Assembly (NCBI GenBank): GCA_012295275.1
Contig: CM022672.1
Span: forward strand, 26,788,430-26,845,929
Direction of reading: 5' to 3'
Source of the DNA: Chrysomallon squamiferum
Taxonomy: Eukaryota > Mollusca > Gastropoda > Neomphalida > Peltospiridae
DNA: 57,500 bases
Under the pieces are notes generated by a model that searched no databases, was not told where the DNA came from, and saw only the letters and a program-made list of their open reading frames with translations. Each line of letters begins with the position of its first letter. Positions within the stretch are counted from its first letter, which is position 1. Positions 13,021 to 26,575 of the stretch are shown here, piece after piece. Position numbers and translations under genes: made by a program.

Positions 13021-13393
13021 ATTTAAATAGAACTGATTCAAATATTTTCACATGAATCTTTATTGTTAAAGTAAACAGCCACTCATTTTGTGGCACATAA
13101 CAAAATATTATTTAATTGTGTGCCCCAGAATGTTAGATAAATAATTTATAAAAGCTTTCCAGTGAAACAAACGTTTTATTATTTTCAGACTAAACTGTAT
13201 AAAGGTTAACATATTGTCAGTGAATAACTACAAATGCATTTGCATGCACACACATAGACAGGTGCATCCTATACTGTATTTATATAATATATATCTGTGC
13301 AGAGTTTGATTGTATGTTTGTGCCATAGCCCGTGGTGACTGAAAATACCAATGCACAAGTAAAATGCCAGTCTCATATTGCAGCTTGGCAATC

Positions 13394-13397
<4 letters not shown>

Positions 13398-13440
<43 letters not shown>
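13398..13440. repeat. (CA)n microsatellite
   Basis: About 21 CA units, 230 bp before the first coding exon of the double-coactosin gene. Confidence 0.95.
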
Positions 13441-13443
<3 letters not shown>

Positions 13444-13672
13444 GTAAAAATAATAATAATTTTAAAATCGATAAAATTGTTGTACATAAATGTTTTTATA
13501 AATGCCAACATTTTTGTTTTTCACAACAGTATCTCTTTTATAACTTTATATCTGTGTTATTTATTATCTTTACACATGTAAAGCAAATTCTTATTAAGTA
13601 ACCATACAAGAACACTTAATTGATTGAACTAAACATTTAATTAATTACATTACAGACTAAAGCTTTAAAAGA

Positions 13673-15489
13673 ATGAGTACACATACAGAATTTGTCAATG
13701 GTGCTAACTTTGAGGAAGCAGTTAAATCAGTCCGAGCTGACAACACAGATGACAAATATCTGGTTGTTGGTCATGTTGAAAATGATCCAAACAGAGTGAC
13801 TGTAGTACAAGTGGGCCAGGATTTAGAGGAAATTGGAAGTTTAATGGATGACACCCAAGTTATGTATGCACTTGCCAGATATGAAAGCATATTTGACATG
13901 TCTAAAACAATCAAATTTGTCTATTTCAGATGGTAAGCTTTATGTATTTATTTATTTATTTATTTATTTTCAAATTTGGTAGTTGAAGTAATATTGTTTT
14001 TAAGAAATCTGAAGTGTTAATATATTTGTACCATCCAGTTTAAAGAATAATATTTATAACATCTAAAATTTTACTTTAATAAATTATATTAAGAATGCTT
14101 ACCATGCTTGTAAATAGAAAATAATATTTTGTTTGTTTAAAAGAAATAATAGAAAAAATAAATCTGAGTAATTTACAGAATGGAAAAGGCAGACAATAAT
14201 TATCAATATTAAAGAAAATTTTACAGTCTTAGTTATATTTGTTTAAAAACAACATATATATTATCTCTTTAGTTCATATTGCTTATAGTTATTTATTTTG
14301 TTTTAGGATTGGGGACCATGTACCATTTGTAAAGAAGGGTAGATATGGTGTGGTTTCAAGCAGTATGGAACAACACTTTAATCCTTATCACTTGTTTGTA
14401 GAAACAAGCTCTCGTGAAGACTTTAACCCAGAGAAAATTTTACAACAGGTTTGTTAGAAACCATTAATTATTATTATTATGACATTTTTAAAATTTCACA
14501 TTATCTAACTTTATTTATTTTCTGACAGTTAATAAAATAATTAAAAGGTATAGTTACAAAATATCTGGTTCTCTTCATCATTTGGTTACATTCTTCTTAA
14601 GAATGCATTGTGGGAAATGGTAGAGCACAATTGGTCTCTTAATTGATTCTTTTCTGTGTGTCTCTAATTGTGTGTGAAAGATCATGGTGTGTGCTATCCT
14701 GTTTGTGAATAAACTGCAACTTTCTAGTTCTGCTAAACAGTACAGCAGGTCCTCGTTGTACATTGTTTCATTTCTCTTTATCGTTGACCTCAGAATGTTG
14801 CTAATGTATTTAATTTTATCTGAATTTATTTCATATGATTTTGGTTTATTGAAAAACTTGAAATATTTATTTTAGAGGTGGAGATGGTCCGCTTTTTTAT
14901 TTTTTAACATTATTTAACATTTTGTTTGTTTGTTGTTCTTGTTAAATTGTTTTGACTGTTATCATTATCATTATTTTAATATTTCATTAATTCTTTTCCC
15001 ATTCTTCCAGCTTGAAGAAACATCGGGAAAGAAGTCAAAGGTCATTGAAAATGTTCAAGGAAGACAAGAACGTGGATTTACATCCAATCAGTTACCCAAA
15101 CGAGGACCAACATCAAAATCAGGATTCTCCTTAGCCACAGAAGGTGCCAAAATAGAAATAACAGAAGATGTATACAATGCCATAGCAGCAGTAAGAAACA
15201 ACGACAACGACACCAGCTGGATGTTGGCAACCTACTTCAACAGTGACCCACTTGGTCCTATTGAACTGGAGAAGAGTGGGGAAGGCAATATCAGTGAATT
15301 CAAACAGTGTCTGCGGGATGATGCTGTAATGTATGGCCTCTACAGGGTTACAGATTCCATTGACAAAATCAGCACTGTCAAGTTTGTCTATATTATTTGG
15401 TAGGTTTAGAATGTTTTGTATGTAGTAATTTGGGATAAGATCTGAAGTTGATATGTATATGGGTATCTCTTTGAGAGAGAGAGAGAGAG

Positions 15490-15549
<60 letters not shown>

Positions 15550-16014
15550 TATATATATAGAGAGGGGTCTATATTTTGTACTTGATACCTGTGTCCCTTA
15601 TTTTTTTGTTGTTATTTTTAATGTCTCTGTTCCCACGAATGTATTGCAGTTTCAGTTGTGACTGAAATTATTACTTTGGTTTTTATATTTTTTATTTACA
15701 AAATAAAAATAATTGGCTGGTGCTGCTAAATTTTAAAACTAATCCCCTCAGTGATATTTTCTTCTTTTATTTTAAAATTAATAGTGAGAATTGTACCTGA
15801 GCTAGGGATATTAAACAAACAGGAAAGCTGAGAAAAAAAAGACATAAAGTGTACAAAACTACCAAAAGAAAATTGATATATTTACTTATTTTACTTTGCT
15901 TTAGTCTTTATAACAAAAAGAAAAAATATTTATGTTTATTTTATTTTACTTTAATTTAGTAAATTCTTATCTTATTTTTATTGTTTATTTATTGTTTGTG
16001 AATTTGTTTTTGAT

Positions 16015-16045
<31 letters not shown>

Positions 16046-16560
16046 TTGATATTATAGGGTCGGTACTTCAGTAAAGCCAATGACTAAGGCAAAGATTTCC
16101 ACACACAAAGGAAACATGGATCAGTTATTTGGACCAGCTCATGTCACTTTGTTTGCCTCTGACCAGTCAGATATCTCAGAGCAAATCATCATGGAAAAGG
16201 TGAAAAAAATAAAAAAAAAAATTGATTGAAATGTGAAATAGTTAAATATGTAGATGTTTAGTCATATGTTAATGTAATTATTCATCATCATGAGTAGTTG
16301 TTTAGTTATATGTTAGTTTAATTATTCCATTATCATGAGTAGTTGTTTAGTTATATGTTAATGTAATTATTCATTATCATGATTTTGGTCATCTCTTTTA
16401 CTATTTCATCACTTGTTTTAATGACTGATGCTAGTTTTTAAGATTAATAATTTATTGTTGTTGTTATTTTTATTATCATTATTATCATAGTTATAATGAT
16501 TATTATTATTGTTATTATTATTATTATTATTATTATTGTTATTGTTATTATTATTATTAA

Positions 16561-16619
<59 letters not shown>

Positions 16620-16664
16620 TTTCAGGTGACATCAGCATCAGGAACAAGATCCAATGTTAAGTGA
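13673..16664 (+). CDS. Double-ADF-H protein (two coactosin-like domains)
   Basis: Coactosin-type ADF-H domains bind filamentous actin, so this is probably a cytoplasmic actin-binding protein. Coding exons are 13673-13932, 14307-14448, 15011-15399, 16058-16199 and 16626-16664. All borders are GT-AG, phases are continuous, and the product is 323 residues. Domain 1 spans about residues 10-133, with MYALARYES and KFVYFRWIGDHVP. Domain 2 spans about residues 172-310, with VMYGLYRVTD and KFVYIIWVGTSVKP. A basic linker (GKKSKV...KRGPTSKSG) joins them. Each domain is interrupted by an intron inside the same Trp codon (FRW|IG and IIW|VG), and the exon after each is exactly 142 bases. ATG 13673 follows an acceptor at 13655 and opens the frame. 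Canonical coactosin is a single domain of about 140 residues, so the tandem form is notable. Twinfilin also has two ADF-H domains, but the VYxxW-[IV]G signature is coactosin-like. AATAAA at 16908-16913 is a candidate poly(A) signal. Confidence 0.88.
15473..15565. repeat. Palindromic GA/TA/TC/TA/GA compound microsatellite
   Basis: A GA run (15473-15489), a TA run (to about 15515), a TC run (to 15545), then AT (15547-15559) and GAGAG. The GA and TC runs are complementary around an AT core, so a long hairpin can form. It lies in intron 3 of the double-coactosin gene. Confidence 0.9.
16255..16385. repeat. ~47-bp tandem repeat, three copies
   Basis: Three units contain TTTAGT(C/T)ATATGTTA and ATTATCATGA-like blocks, in the last intron of the double-coactosin gene. 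A (TTA)n run at 16553-16617 follows and directly precedes the acceptor at 16625. Confidence 0.85.
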
Positions 16665-18044
16665 AGAGTTAGAATATTCTGGAATATTCTGGAAACATTC
16701 TTGCTGCCCTGATCCTTGTCAAAAACGATTTCAGTGTCAAAAACAAAGTAAATATTTCAGCTGATACAAGGACCAATAATTGTTGTTTTAACCATATTTT
16801 TTTTGTATGGATTTTCTGATAAATATGTTATGCTTTTGTGACAAGATGTTTTTTTGTTGTTTGTATACTGAAACAGCTTAATATACATACAAGCAAAAGA
16901 CATTTTAAATAAAAACTGTTAATCATTTGGAAAAAAAAATTATTTCATTTTTTTTTATTTTATTAAAATCAAAACTTATGATATGGTAAAAAATGTCTTG
17001 CCTGTATATACATAAATATTATTACATCATATAAGAGAACTTTTGTTACATTTTTGGACAGTCATTATTCCTTTTTTTTTATATATTTATTTGAAAAGGA
17101 CCATTTTAATTTAAATGTTATTTATAGATCATTAGAGATATTGTTATAAGTTATATTTACAGAAATGTTGACTGTGATCTGAAAGTTGCTATGTTTTTAG
17201 GCAGTATTTAGTTGACTTGATGGGCATTAGAATAGTTGGATTAGAATAAGTTAAATATGCAGTGTATTACAAAGTTTAAAATTAATTAGATATTATTAAT
17301 ATTATCATTGTTATTGATGTTGTTATTATTTTTATTTTTATTTTTATTTTTATTTTTATATTTAGTATCATTATCATCATCATTATTATTTTTCTGATTA
17401 TTATTAATATTATTAAATAATTTATTGCCTTAGTGACAAACACTCGTTACCAAAGATTATTCTTTTAAATAATGTTTTCCAAATTTATGCTGTGTTTGTC
17501 ATAAAGAAAATCAGTCACTGAATGGAATTAAAAACTGTCTTGTCTGTAAAGTATTAAAATTAATACATTAGTTAGTTTCTGTTTTAACTTGTTAAATAAT
17601 GAATTTAGTCAAAATGTTGCATTAATAATATTTCATGAAATTTAGTTCTTTACACATCTTTAAAAAGTTAATTTTTCTTTAAACACTATACCAATTTGCC
17701 AGCTGATTTAAATTTTACTGATAATTAAGTGTGACTGTTATTGACATATGTTTGTAGATTTTGAATGTTATAACTCCAATATTACAACAGTTAGTTCACC
17801 TTTACACAGTGCTATATCTTGCTGTTAAGTTTTCAACATAAAAAATGCTTTACATGAAAGAAACAATATTTTTTACTTGTTTACTGAAAATTGTCACTTT
17901 CTCCATAATGAACTGATATTAATGTGATTGAAACTGGTTTACATAATATTTGACATTTTGACAAGTTTTAATCAAATCTGTTTAATACAGTAGATAACTT
18001 ATTATAATTATTATTATTATTATTATTGTGATGATGATAATATA

Positions 18045-18079
<35 letters not shown>

Positions 18080-21000
18080 GTGTGTGATGTGTTTTATTTT
18101 ATTTCTGTTTTCATCAATCCAACATAAAATGCTTTGTGGAAAAAACAAACAAAAACAAAGCTTTATTATGGCTTCATGTATATTGTGTAAATATATATAT
18201 AGATAGATAGATATATACACACACACAAAAAAATACTTTTTTTTATTTTTTATTTTATTTTTGCCATTGACACTTTGTCATGGTTTACTGGATCTTATTT
18301 TGTATTTTCAACATTTTCAGTTATTTATAATTTTACAGCTTGCTTTTTAGTTTGCTTTTATTTTTAATTTAATTATGGCTACTCTGTGACTTCTTATTGT
18401 GAGTATTACAGAATTCATGTATATGCATATTGTATATTTATTTGCTCGCAATTCTATTAATGTGATATTTGATATATTACTTAATTTATTTTCTTATATG
18501 ATATTGTCAGTTCTAAAAATGTATGTATTTTTTTTTTTATCTAGCTTGTTTCCTTAGGCATAATTATTTATAAAAATGAGTGTGGGGTTGTTCTGTTTTT
18601 CAGAAGGTAGGATAGAGATATATGAAAATATTAATGATGAAATAATATGTTTAATGCTTGGTTTAAGATAATTAAGAAATTTTTCTCAGCTACTGAAGAG
18701 TATATTTGCAGATGGAAAAAAGGCATAACTACAATCAAAATTCAGCCTAAGTATTTAGGAAATATGTAGTCAATAAGTGTTGTTTATTTATTGTTTATTT
18801 TTAGTTGTCTGTTTTTTTTATTGTTTATTTTTAGTTGTCTGTTTTAATAGGATTTTTATTTTTATTTTTTTTATTTTAGTCTGGGACAGTTGGCTTTCCA
18901 TGTTTCATTTTTTTATTTTTATATATTTATCATTTTAGCAGCATTCATTTAGAATTTTCATTCACATAATTAGCATTGTCTGATAAAATAAAAGGAGATT
19001 TTAAAACTATAATTGCTTTAAGAAAACAATGGAAGGTAATATTTGGAGAAAAAAAACCAAGTATTTGTTTCCAATTTGCAATAATATGCAACTAATATTA
19101 AATATATTTTTTTCATGTTTAGAATTTGTACCATGCTGTTGGTATTAGAAAATGCAACATATACTAATCAAAAGCTATTAGTTGGTGCTACATATTTACA
19201 GTATTTACAGTATGAGTTTATAATATAGATTTATTCTTGTTATATAGTATTTTTATAAAGATTTATCATCAGTGTCCATTACAAAGTTACATGCTAAATC
19301 AGTCACCAACGATCATAATGTCTGCATAGAGAAATGTATATTCTGCATTAACTTGTATAAATTTACAAATGAATGCTCATCTAAGCACTTATTTACTGAA
19401 CCAATGCTGATATAAATACTTATATGTGTGGGGATTTTTGTGTGTTTTGGTATAAAAAATGGAAGATTTTGCCAAATTGTATTTAAAACGTATTTTTCTG
19501 TTTGTTGTATGTTACATGTTAAGTGATTTCAGAACTACAGTATATTCAAACTCACACTACAGAAAATGTATGTTTATTTAAAAACTAAAGTGGTTTTGAA
19601 TAGAATAATAAGGTAAAAAAAATTGTAAAAAGTGTCATGAAATAAAATGAGTTTTTAAGATTTTCACTTAAACTTCTTTTTAAGTAAAAGATTGCTTTAC
19701 ATATAAAACAAACAATTCTTAATGTAATTTATAGAATTTTCACTTAAAGCTTTTCTAAACAAGAGACTGCTTTACATCTTATAAACAGTCTTTCTCTTCC
19801 TTAATTATTTTATTTATTCCTAAAATTAAATTGTTTTCCACTCATCATCTGTATGGCTCTAACACATCTGTTAATAACAAACTTCCATATGGGACATATT
19901 ATTCAAAACTAGTAACCTATCAAAGGGGAAAAAAAAAAAAATTAATAAATATGTGGAGATAAAATTTTAAGAATAACATTATAAATAATATTAGACATGG
20001 TTTGAAAGAAAGATGTTGATATTTTAAGAATTTATTGTCAAATTTTATAGCAGTTTATTTTGCATTTGTTCATCATTTTATTATAATCGTGCAATTAAAA
20101 TATTTTATATTACCACTAGTAATAGTAGCATTTTAAACCTAAATCTGTTTACATCATCTTGTTTAACTAATAAGCTGTCCAGACGTTTTTTCGTTTTACC
20201 TGTGTGCAATATTTCAACATTCCGGTTTGTAACTTTATACTGTTAAAAAAATTATTTTAAAAAATTATTCTGTATACGCGTTGATTGTATTGAGAAGAGA
20301 TTTGTTTTCTTTCTTTTTTTCTTGAAACAACCAGTATTTGCCAATAATATTAATTGTTTTATTTTTTCTTCTTATTATTATTTTTAATTTATTTTATTTT
20401 TTATTTATTTTTTTATTTTATTTTTTATTTTTTATTTTTTTTATTTTTTTTTTTTTTTCATTCTGACAGATATTGTAAGAGTATATATTATTCCATATAA
20501 ATAAATAAATGTCGAGAATTGTTTTTTTTTTTTATTTTGCTTAAATTATTATCCCAGACGGAAGGATTAGTAACATTATATACGGTGACCCATTTGTATA
20601 AAACCATTTCTATTTTGGTGGAAAGGCACTGCATATTTTTCTTCTAGCTGCTAGAGATCCATCATAAGTACCTTCCCACAAACAGAAACGAAAATAACTG
20701 GCTGCAGTGCGAAATTGTTCTACGGTAAACAGGAGAATTGATCTTAAAACCTGTTAAGCCTCAGGTTGGTGTTTATCCAGAGAGCTACGGCCTGCCTGTG
20801 TTTAAGAGGAAACCATCTAAAATTTATATTTCTAATATATTTTGAAGCGGTATTAAAATTCTAAAAATGAAATATTTTTCGTAAATATTTTCACTGAATC
20901 AGTAATAGAAATTAAAAATATCGACGACTAATAAATTATATTTGAGCAATCTAATTATCTTATATGTTATGTTAAAAGTCAATGTAACAAATTTTATTTG

Positions 21001-21428
21001 ATCAATGTACTTTTATTGGAGTTTTATTCTTTGGTTTACGACCTAACCTTAATGCAATTATTGTGCTGCGAATTTAATAATTAATTTCAAACAGCATTAT
21101 AATGCTGCCCTTTATAAAGCTGTCGTAAATGCATATAAAGTGTAAAAAGAAAATGGAAAAAAAAAAAAAATATATATATATATATATTTTTTTTAATTCA
21201 CAGTCTGTTAGACCCTTTTTTAAAGTTATGATGAAATCTATTCGAAAACTTTTATTTTATTTTAATTTTACTTATTTCACTTTATTTTATTTTATTTGTG
21301 TGACTTCTAGCATTTTATACAATCTCTGTATTGTTAACGAACGGCCGAATAGCAAATATAAAACTACAGATAATAAAATTAAACAAAAGAACACTCTTGT
21401 CAGCTCGAGTAATAATTTTCATTTAAAT
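16665..21428. other. 3' UTR and intergenic DNA, no gene recognised
   Basis: Starts with the double-coactosin 3' UTR (AATAAA at 16908). The rest is AT-rich, with poly-T, TTTTA and TTA runs (17330-17365, 20380-20460), a GT run near 18050-18075 and a short duplication of TTGTTTATTTTTAGTTGTCT at 18791-18842. Bases 20560-20815 are less AT-rich and of normal complexity, but no frame or splice signals made a convincing exon. The right end must hold the 3' UTR of the GT31 gene on the other strand. Confidence 0.6.
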
Positions 21429-22682
21429 TCACTCGCTAATTAATTTTCCCTTTTCATATAAGAATATATTTTCTGGACAGTTAGTTCCGTTTTGTTGGAG
21501 TTCTTTCCAAACTGCAAGCATAGTTTCGGGGCCACAAGCATGGAGCAGAGTCAAATGAGGATCTTTTGCCACGTCACACTTTGCACTGTGATTTCTTGTG
21601 CGTCTTTCAATTTTGCAGTGCATCGGTCGAATCTTGTAACCCAAACTGCGTCTTAGAATGCCTGTTACATATATATCCTCAATAGGAATGTATGGCAAAT
21701 AAAGTGATTGATTGAACAAAGCTTGTGCAACAACGACAGGCATTACATAACCTCCGCCAGAAGTGTACACAGGATACATTTTAAATGGAAATTCCCTTTC
21801 GATAACTTGCCATTTCGACTTGAGTCGTACGGGAGATTGACCTCTATTTATACGTCCATAAATGGTCTCTTCCTTAGGAAGACTGTGTACAAATTTGACA
21901 AGCCGAGGCACATGAACGAATACGTCATCGTCTGTTTTCAGATAATAGCTGGCTGCTTTGCAGAATGTGGAAACCCAGAAGAGACAAGCAACCGATTTTG
22001 CCGTCAAGTTCTTATACGCTTCTAAAACGTCTTCTTGGATTATATCGTTAAAACGTTTTTCTTCGTAATCTATTATTTTTTGTTCAGATTCGTACTGGCA
22101 CTTTCCAAATATAAACGCTATTTTAACATCACCAATCACTGAAGAACCCATCCATGTTCCATTCCTTACTGCACCTGCCCACGTTTTACGAATAGCATTG
22201 CGATGATTCTGTCGAGACGGCATAGAAAAAATGAGAATAATTAAAGTTAATTTTGTCTTGTTACATATACCACTGCCGTTTTTTAAAAACCGGAAATGAT
22301 GTGGGTTAACCACAAACGATCTTGGCGCATAGTACTCTTCTTTAGTAAGATTCCATTTTAAATTTTCATCAGATGTCGTGTTTAAAACTGTTTCTGCTCT
22401 CTTCGGTGATGGCATTTTTGATGTAGCCCTTTGACTCTTTTCTAAATTGTACTTTCCTTTATAATCAAATGTTTCTTTTTTAACAGAATGCGGGAGAATT
22501 CGTAAGCTGCGACGGCTGAGTCCTGGATTTGGTTGATATACCTTGAGAATATGCCCCACGCGAGGTAACATGTAAGATACTTTACCAAGCAGGAAACGCG
22601 AACAAAAAAGGAATATGATCAGTAAACTGGTAAAAAGGAAAATACGTAGCAAACGCTGGCAGCTTCGAGAGCATTTAGTCAT
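21429..22682 (-). CDS. Beta-1,3-galactosyltransferase-type glycosyltransferase (GT31), single-exon CDS
   Basis: A type II Golgi enzyme expected to transfer Gal or GlcNAc from a UDP-sugar in beta-1,3 linkage; the exact donor and acceptor cannot be read from sequence. It has 417 residues: a short basic cytosolic tail, a signal-anchor at about 11-33, a variable stem, then the catalytic domain from about 145. Family marks are FSMPSRQNHRNAIRKTWAG (152-170), KIAFIFG (187-193), the metal-binding DDD at 251-253 in YYLKTDDDVFVH, YTSGGGYVM (306-314) and EDIYVTGIL (335-343). Several N-x-S/T sequons lie in the lumenal part (for example at N101, N111, N135, N141, N174, N225). The CDS is uninterrupted. Just 5' of the ATG the minus strand reads TTTTTCTTCAG, a good acceptor at 22693-22694, so a 5' UTR intron is likely. 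Nothing looks degraded. Confidence 0.92.
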   Translation of the reverse strand: MTKCSRSCQRLLRIFLFTSLLIIFLFCSRFLLGKVSYMLPRVGHILKVYQPNPGLSRRSLRILPHSVKKETFDYKGKYNLEKSQRATSKMPSPKRAETVLNTTSDENLKWNLTKEEYYAPRSFVVNPHHFRFLKNGSGICNKTKLTLIILIFSMPSRQNHRNAIRKTWAGAVRNGTWMGSSVIGDVKIAFIFGKCQYESEQKIIDYEEKRFNDIIQEDVLEAYKNLTAKSVACLFWVSTFCKAASYYLKTDDDVFVHVPRLVKFVHSLPKEETIYGRINRGQSPVRLKSKWQVIEREFPFKMYPVYTSGGGYVMPVVVAQALFNQSLYLPYIPIEDIYVTGILRRSLGYKIRPMHCKIERRTRNHSAKCDVAKDPHLTLLHACGPETMLAVWKELQQNGTNCPENIFLYEKGKLISE

Positions 22683-23822
22683 TGTAGAAATTCTGAAGAA
22701 AAAAAAAATGTATAAATAAATTTAAAATAAAATCAGTTACCATGAAAGAGAAGCTAACATCGAACAGTCTGTAAAATGCAATTATTCTTATATCATTTCA
22801 CAATAAAAAAATAAAATAAAGAGAAAAAATGTGTGTCTGTTTTTATGTAAAAAGCAACTATTTGATATATCGTTATATTTCAAGCACATAATTAAGTAAC
22901 ACTATTGGTACTATTAGTATGTGCTTTTAAATAATTCATTATTATTATCATCATTATCATCATCATTATTATTATTTCTATTTTTATTTTATATATATAT
23001 TAAACAAATTCTTTATTATTATTATTAGAGGATTTTCTTATTTTTATTATTATTATTTTTTTTTAGACGTCCAGTACTTACTTATAATATTACAAGAAAT
23101 GTAGTTAACGTGATTTTATAAATTGTGTCTGGTTCTATTTTTTTTTTTTTTTTTCACAGAATATTATTCTGAAAATAATAAGCTTCATAAAGTGTGTGCC
23201 AGTGATTCGAATATTTAATTAATGTACATTGAAAAATAGCAGCTAATTTGGTGTTCGTTAAAAATATAATAATATATGTTATTGCTAAGCACAGAGTTAT
23301 TAATATATTTTATTATTGAAAAAACATAAAATAAAAGTAATAAAAAAGACAATAATAAACAGTAAAAAAAACATTATTATCTGGTGTGTTGAGACTTGTG
23401 TGCCGCATTTCAGGTGATAATTAACATTCAAATTTGGTATTATTGGATATACACAGGCACAAATATACTGAATATACAAACAAAAACACAGCTCATACAT
23501 ACATATATACATACATACATCACATACATACATATATACAGCACATACAAACATATATACATACATGCATCACATACATACATATATACAGTACATACAT
23601 ACATATATACATACATACACACATACTTACAGAGATAAATATATAAGTATGTATGAGCATATGCATTTCATTTGTATATGTATATAAAACCTACAACCAC
23701 TATAAGCAGTAAAAGATAATGACTAAATTTCTGTAAAAACAAAACAAATAAATAGTTGTTATTTAAGAACTATTTTGTTTTGAAATAATTTATAGTCTTT
23801 GAAAGCTTCTACTAAATCATTA

Positions 23823-24050
23823 TGCCTGAATCTACTACTCTCGAGAGCGATGAGTTGAAAAATTAAACAGTTAATTTTATTTTGTTTTTGTTTTATTCAG
23901 GATAAAATTAATAACTGGCTGCTGTTGTATTAAGATATCCGCTTTATAACATGCGCAGAGCCTCGCTGCATTCTGCATTCGATCCTTCGCAGGAGAAAAC
24001 AGATACCCTAAGACAGTAATCAGTTATTTCCTGCATTTATGCAAGTAGAT
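23823..24050. repeat. Dispersed foldback element, copy B
   Basis: Matches copy A at 2455-2690: GAATCTACTACTCTCGAGAG at its left, AACAGTTAATTT, ATAACTGGCTGCTGT, TTAAGATATC, AGAGCCTCGCTGCA, and a right arm TAAGACAGTAATCAGTTATT at 24009-24028. The arms are more diverged than in copy A. Confidence 0.65.
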
Positions 24051-25908
24051 TACATACATACATTACAGGTGTACATGTCACACACACACACACATAAACA
24101 AATAACTCTATGTATGTACGAACTGGTTTCTTATTATTTATTTATTTACTTATTTATAGTTTCTGATATTTTTATTTTATTTAATTACTGTGATTGATAT
24201 TTGAAATTATAATAAAAGTTATTTTTAAAAAATGTATTCTTTTGTCGTTTTTGCTATTGATATAGTTGATGGTCGCCGCTTTTGTTATTAGGTTATTAAT
24301 CACTACATGTTCTTCATCATAAACATCATTTTCATCGTTATCTACCAGATAATTATAAATATATAATGGAAAGTGTGTCTGTGTGTGCGTGTGTGTCTGT
24401 GTGTGTGCGCGCGCGCGCGCTCGTGTTTGTTTTTCTTACTTACGTATAAGGGCTACATCCAGTACATATGCCGCTAAATAGTTAATTGAATGTAATGAAA
24501 TTCTTTTCTATTGAGTTCTGTTCTGTTATGTTCAAATACGTGCACGTGTTACTTTGGACACACGCAAACATTAAACCTACACTTTAATACGTAGGATATC
24601 CAAGAAGACTCCCTCCGCCTTTCTTATTTTATTTTAATACTATTGTTTTCGCAATAAAAAAAAACACTGCCTTGAACTTTGGTTGCTACACGTGTCGCTA
24701 AATATTTCTTTAGTATTTGTATTGATGTTCCTTGTCAAACTGTTAATGTTGAGATGTGCTTAAAAACTACTCTATCTGTTTCTGTCTCTATCGATCAGTC
24801 CATCCTACTACAACAGGAAAGAATAGCTATATCTCAAATCAAACAGCAGTTATAATAAAAATTAAAAATAATAATTAAAAAAACCAACAAAAAAAACCAA
24901 CAAAAAACCCCACGAATTAAATTGAAGTAATAAATGGATTCTTTCTCGAATCAATAATAATTTAAAGGATATTTTCTCGAATAAATATAAAGAATTTAAT
25001 TTTTTTTTTTTTCAAATAAGAATAAAATAAAATAAATGATGCTTAACTGAACTGCATATGACACTTTCCTAAATAAGTAACATAAATTTAGCAGAAACAA
25101 GAATTATGAAAAACATAATTTTTCTAGAATCGAGTCTCACCTTTTAAACCATAACTGGTAAGAAATTGTTCCCCGCATTGTTCACATTGCATTAGAAAAA
25201 GAAGACGAGAAAACTGTCTTCTTAAACATTTCTTCTTAACGTTTGAAACATGTCAGAGGAAAGTCTAAATTTTGTTCACTGCTTTATAGATTTTTAGATT
25301 GTTGCCGTAGATGTTGGTTTATCGATAATTTGCTTTGAGCGTAGTGTACAATATATTGACTAGGTTAACTTTTCACTCAGCGCTTTCCTAAATGATCGGC
25401 TGTTTCGTTATGTTTTCGATTTGACACAGAACCAAACCCAAACAAACAAAATTAATTCCGTTAAAATCTTTATTTCTTTCTTTCTTTTTCTTTCGTATTC
25501 TTTAAAACAAAAAAATAATAAAGAAGTATGTAATGAATGTGGTTAAAGATGAAACCGTGTTTATTTCTTTCTTTTCTTCATTTCTTTCTCTGATACGGCA
25601 GGTAATATAGGTAGAATTGTATAGGGACAATGAAAATCACCAGCGTAAAAACCTGACCGTTGTATTCGATTGAATTTATAGTAGTAATACGTTTTACTGC
25701 TTTGTTGACTTTGTCAATAAGTAGTTATGGATTACAAATCAAACACTACTACCAGTGTGGAAACAACTCATATACAGCAGTTTTCTATTTCTGAAGGCTA
25801 ATTCAAATACAGATAGCGTAGTTTATTACTGAACAGCTAACCTCTACAGACTCGTATGTAGCGAACTGTCTATGTTAGACCAGTTTCACTTTGTACGTTT
25901 TTTTTTTA

Positions 25909-25940
<32 letters not shown>

Positions 25941-26443
25941 CCAATGAACATCATTCTTAATGAGGTTGAATGCTATAAACATAATACATGCAGTAAATAG
26001 ATACACACATATATGTACATTTTATTTTATATCATACATTTATTTATTTAGTTATTTATCTTGTAAATCGAGATATTAACGTGAATTAACCGGTAAAATT
26101 AAATATTTTTCGTTAGAAGTTCAGTTCTACCCAGTTCCACCACTAAAACGAAGTTGTCATACTGCACGAGCGCATAATAAAATGAGGTCGCAAGTAAATA
26201 ATAAACTTGTGTTTCATATATACATCTTATCTCGTGCTTGTCACAAACAAATAAAACTTGCACAGGACTTGTGATCTGCTGTCGCGGATTGACAGTGTGA
26301 CTAGTGGCTATGTCAGTAAATTACAGTTAGGAAGATTTGTACTGGGATTAAAACATTGAATACAGACAACGTGTAAGTTATTTATTTCTGTTACTTTTCG
26401 TTTCTTCGTCCATATAAATAAATATATATATATATATATGAAT

Positions 26444-26445
26444 AA

Positions 26446-26520
<75 letters not shown>

Positions 26521-26575
26521 CACAACACACACACACACACATGCGCACACACATACACACATATACACAGGTGTA
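26444..26575. repeat. Compound TC / AT / CA microsatellite
   Basis: About 31 TC units (26444-26506), then AT and CA runs. Frames through it on both strands (Ser-Leu, Arg-Glu, Cys-Val repeats) are not genes. Confidence 0.95.

Noticed and set aside
16444-16647. 67-residue poly-Ile frame on the minus strand
   Set aside because: Produced by the (TTA)n microsatellite before the last exon of the double-coactosin gene.
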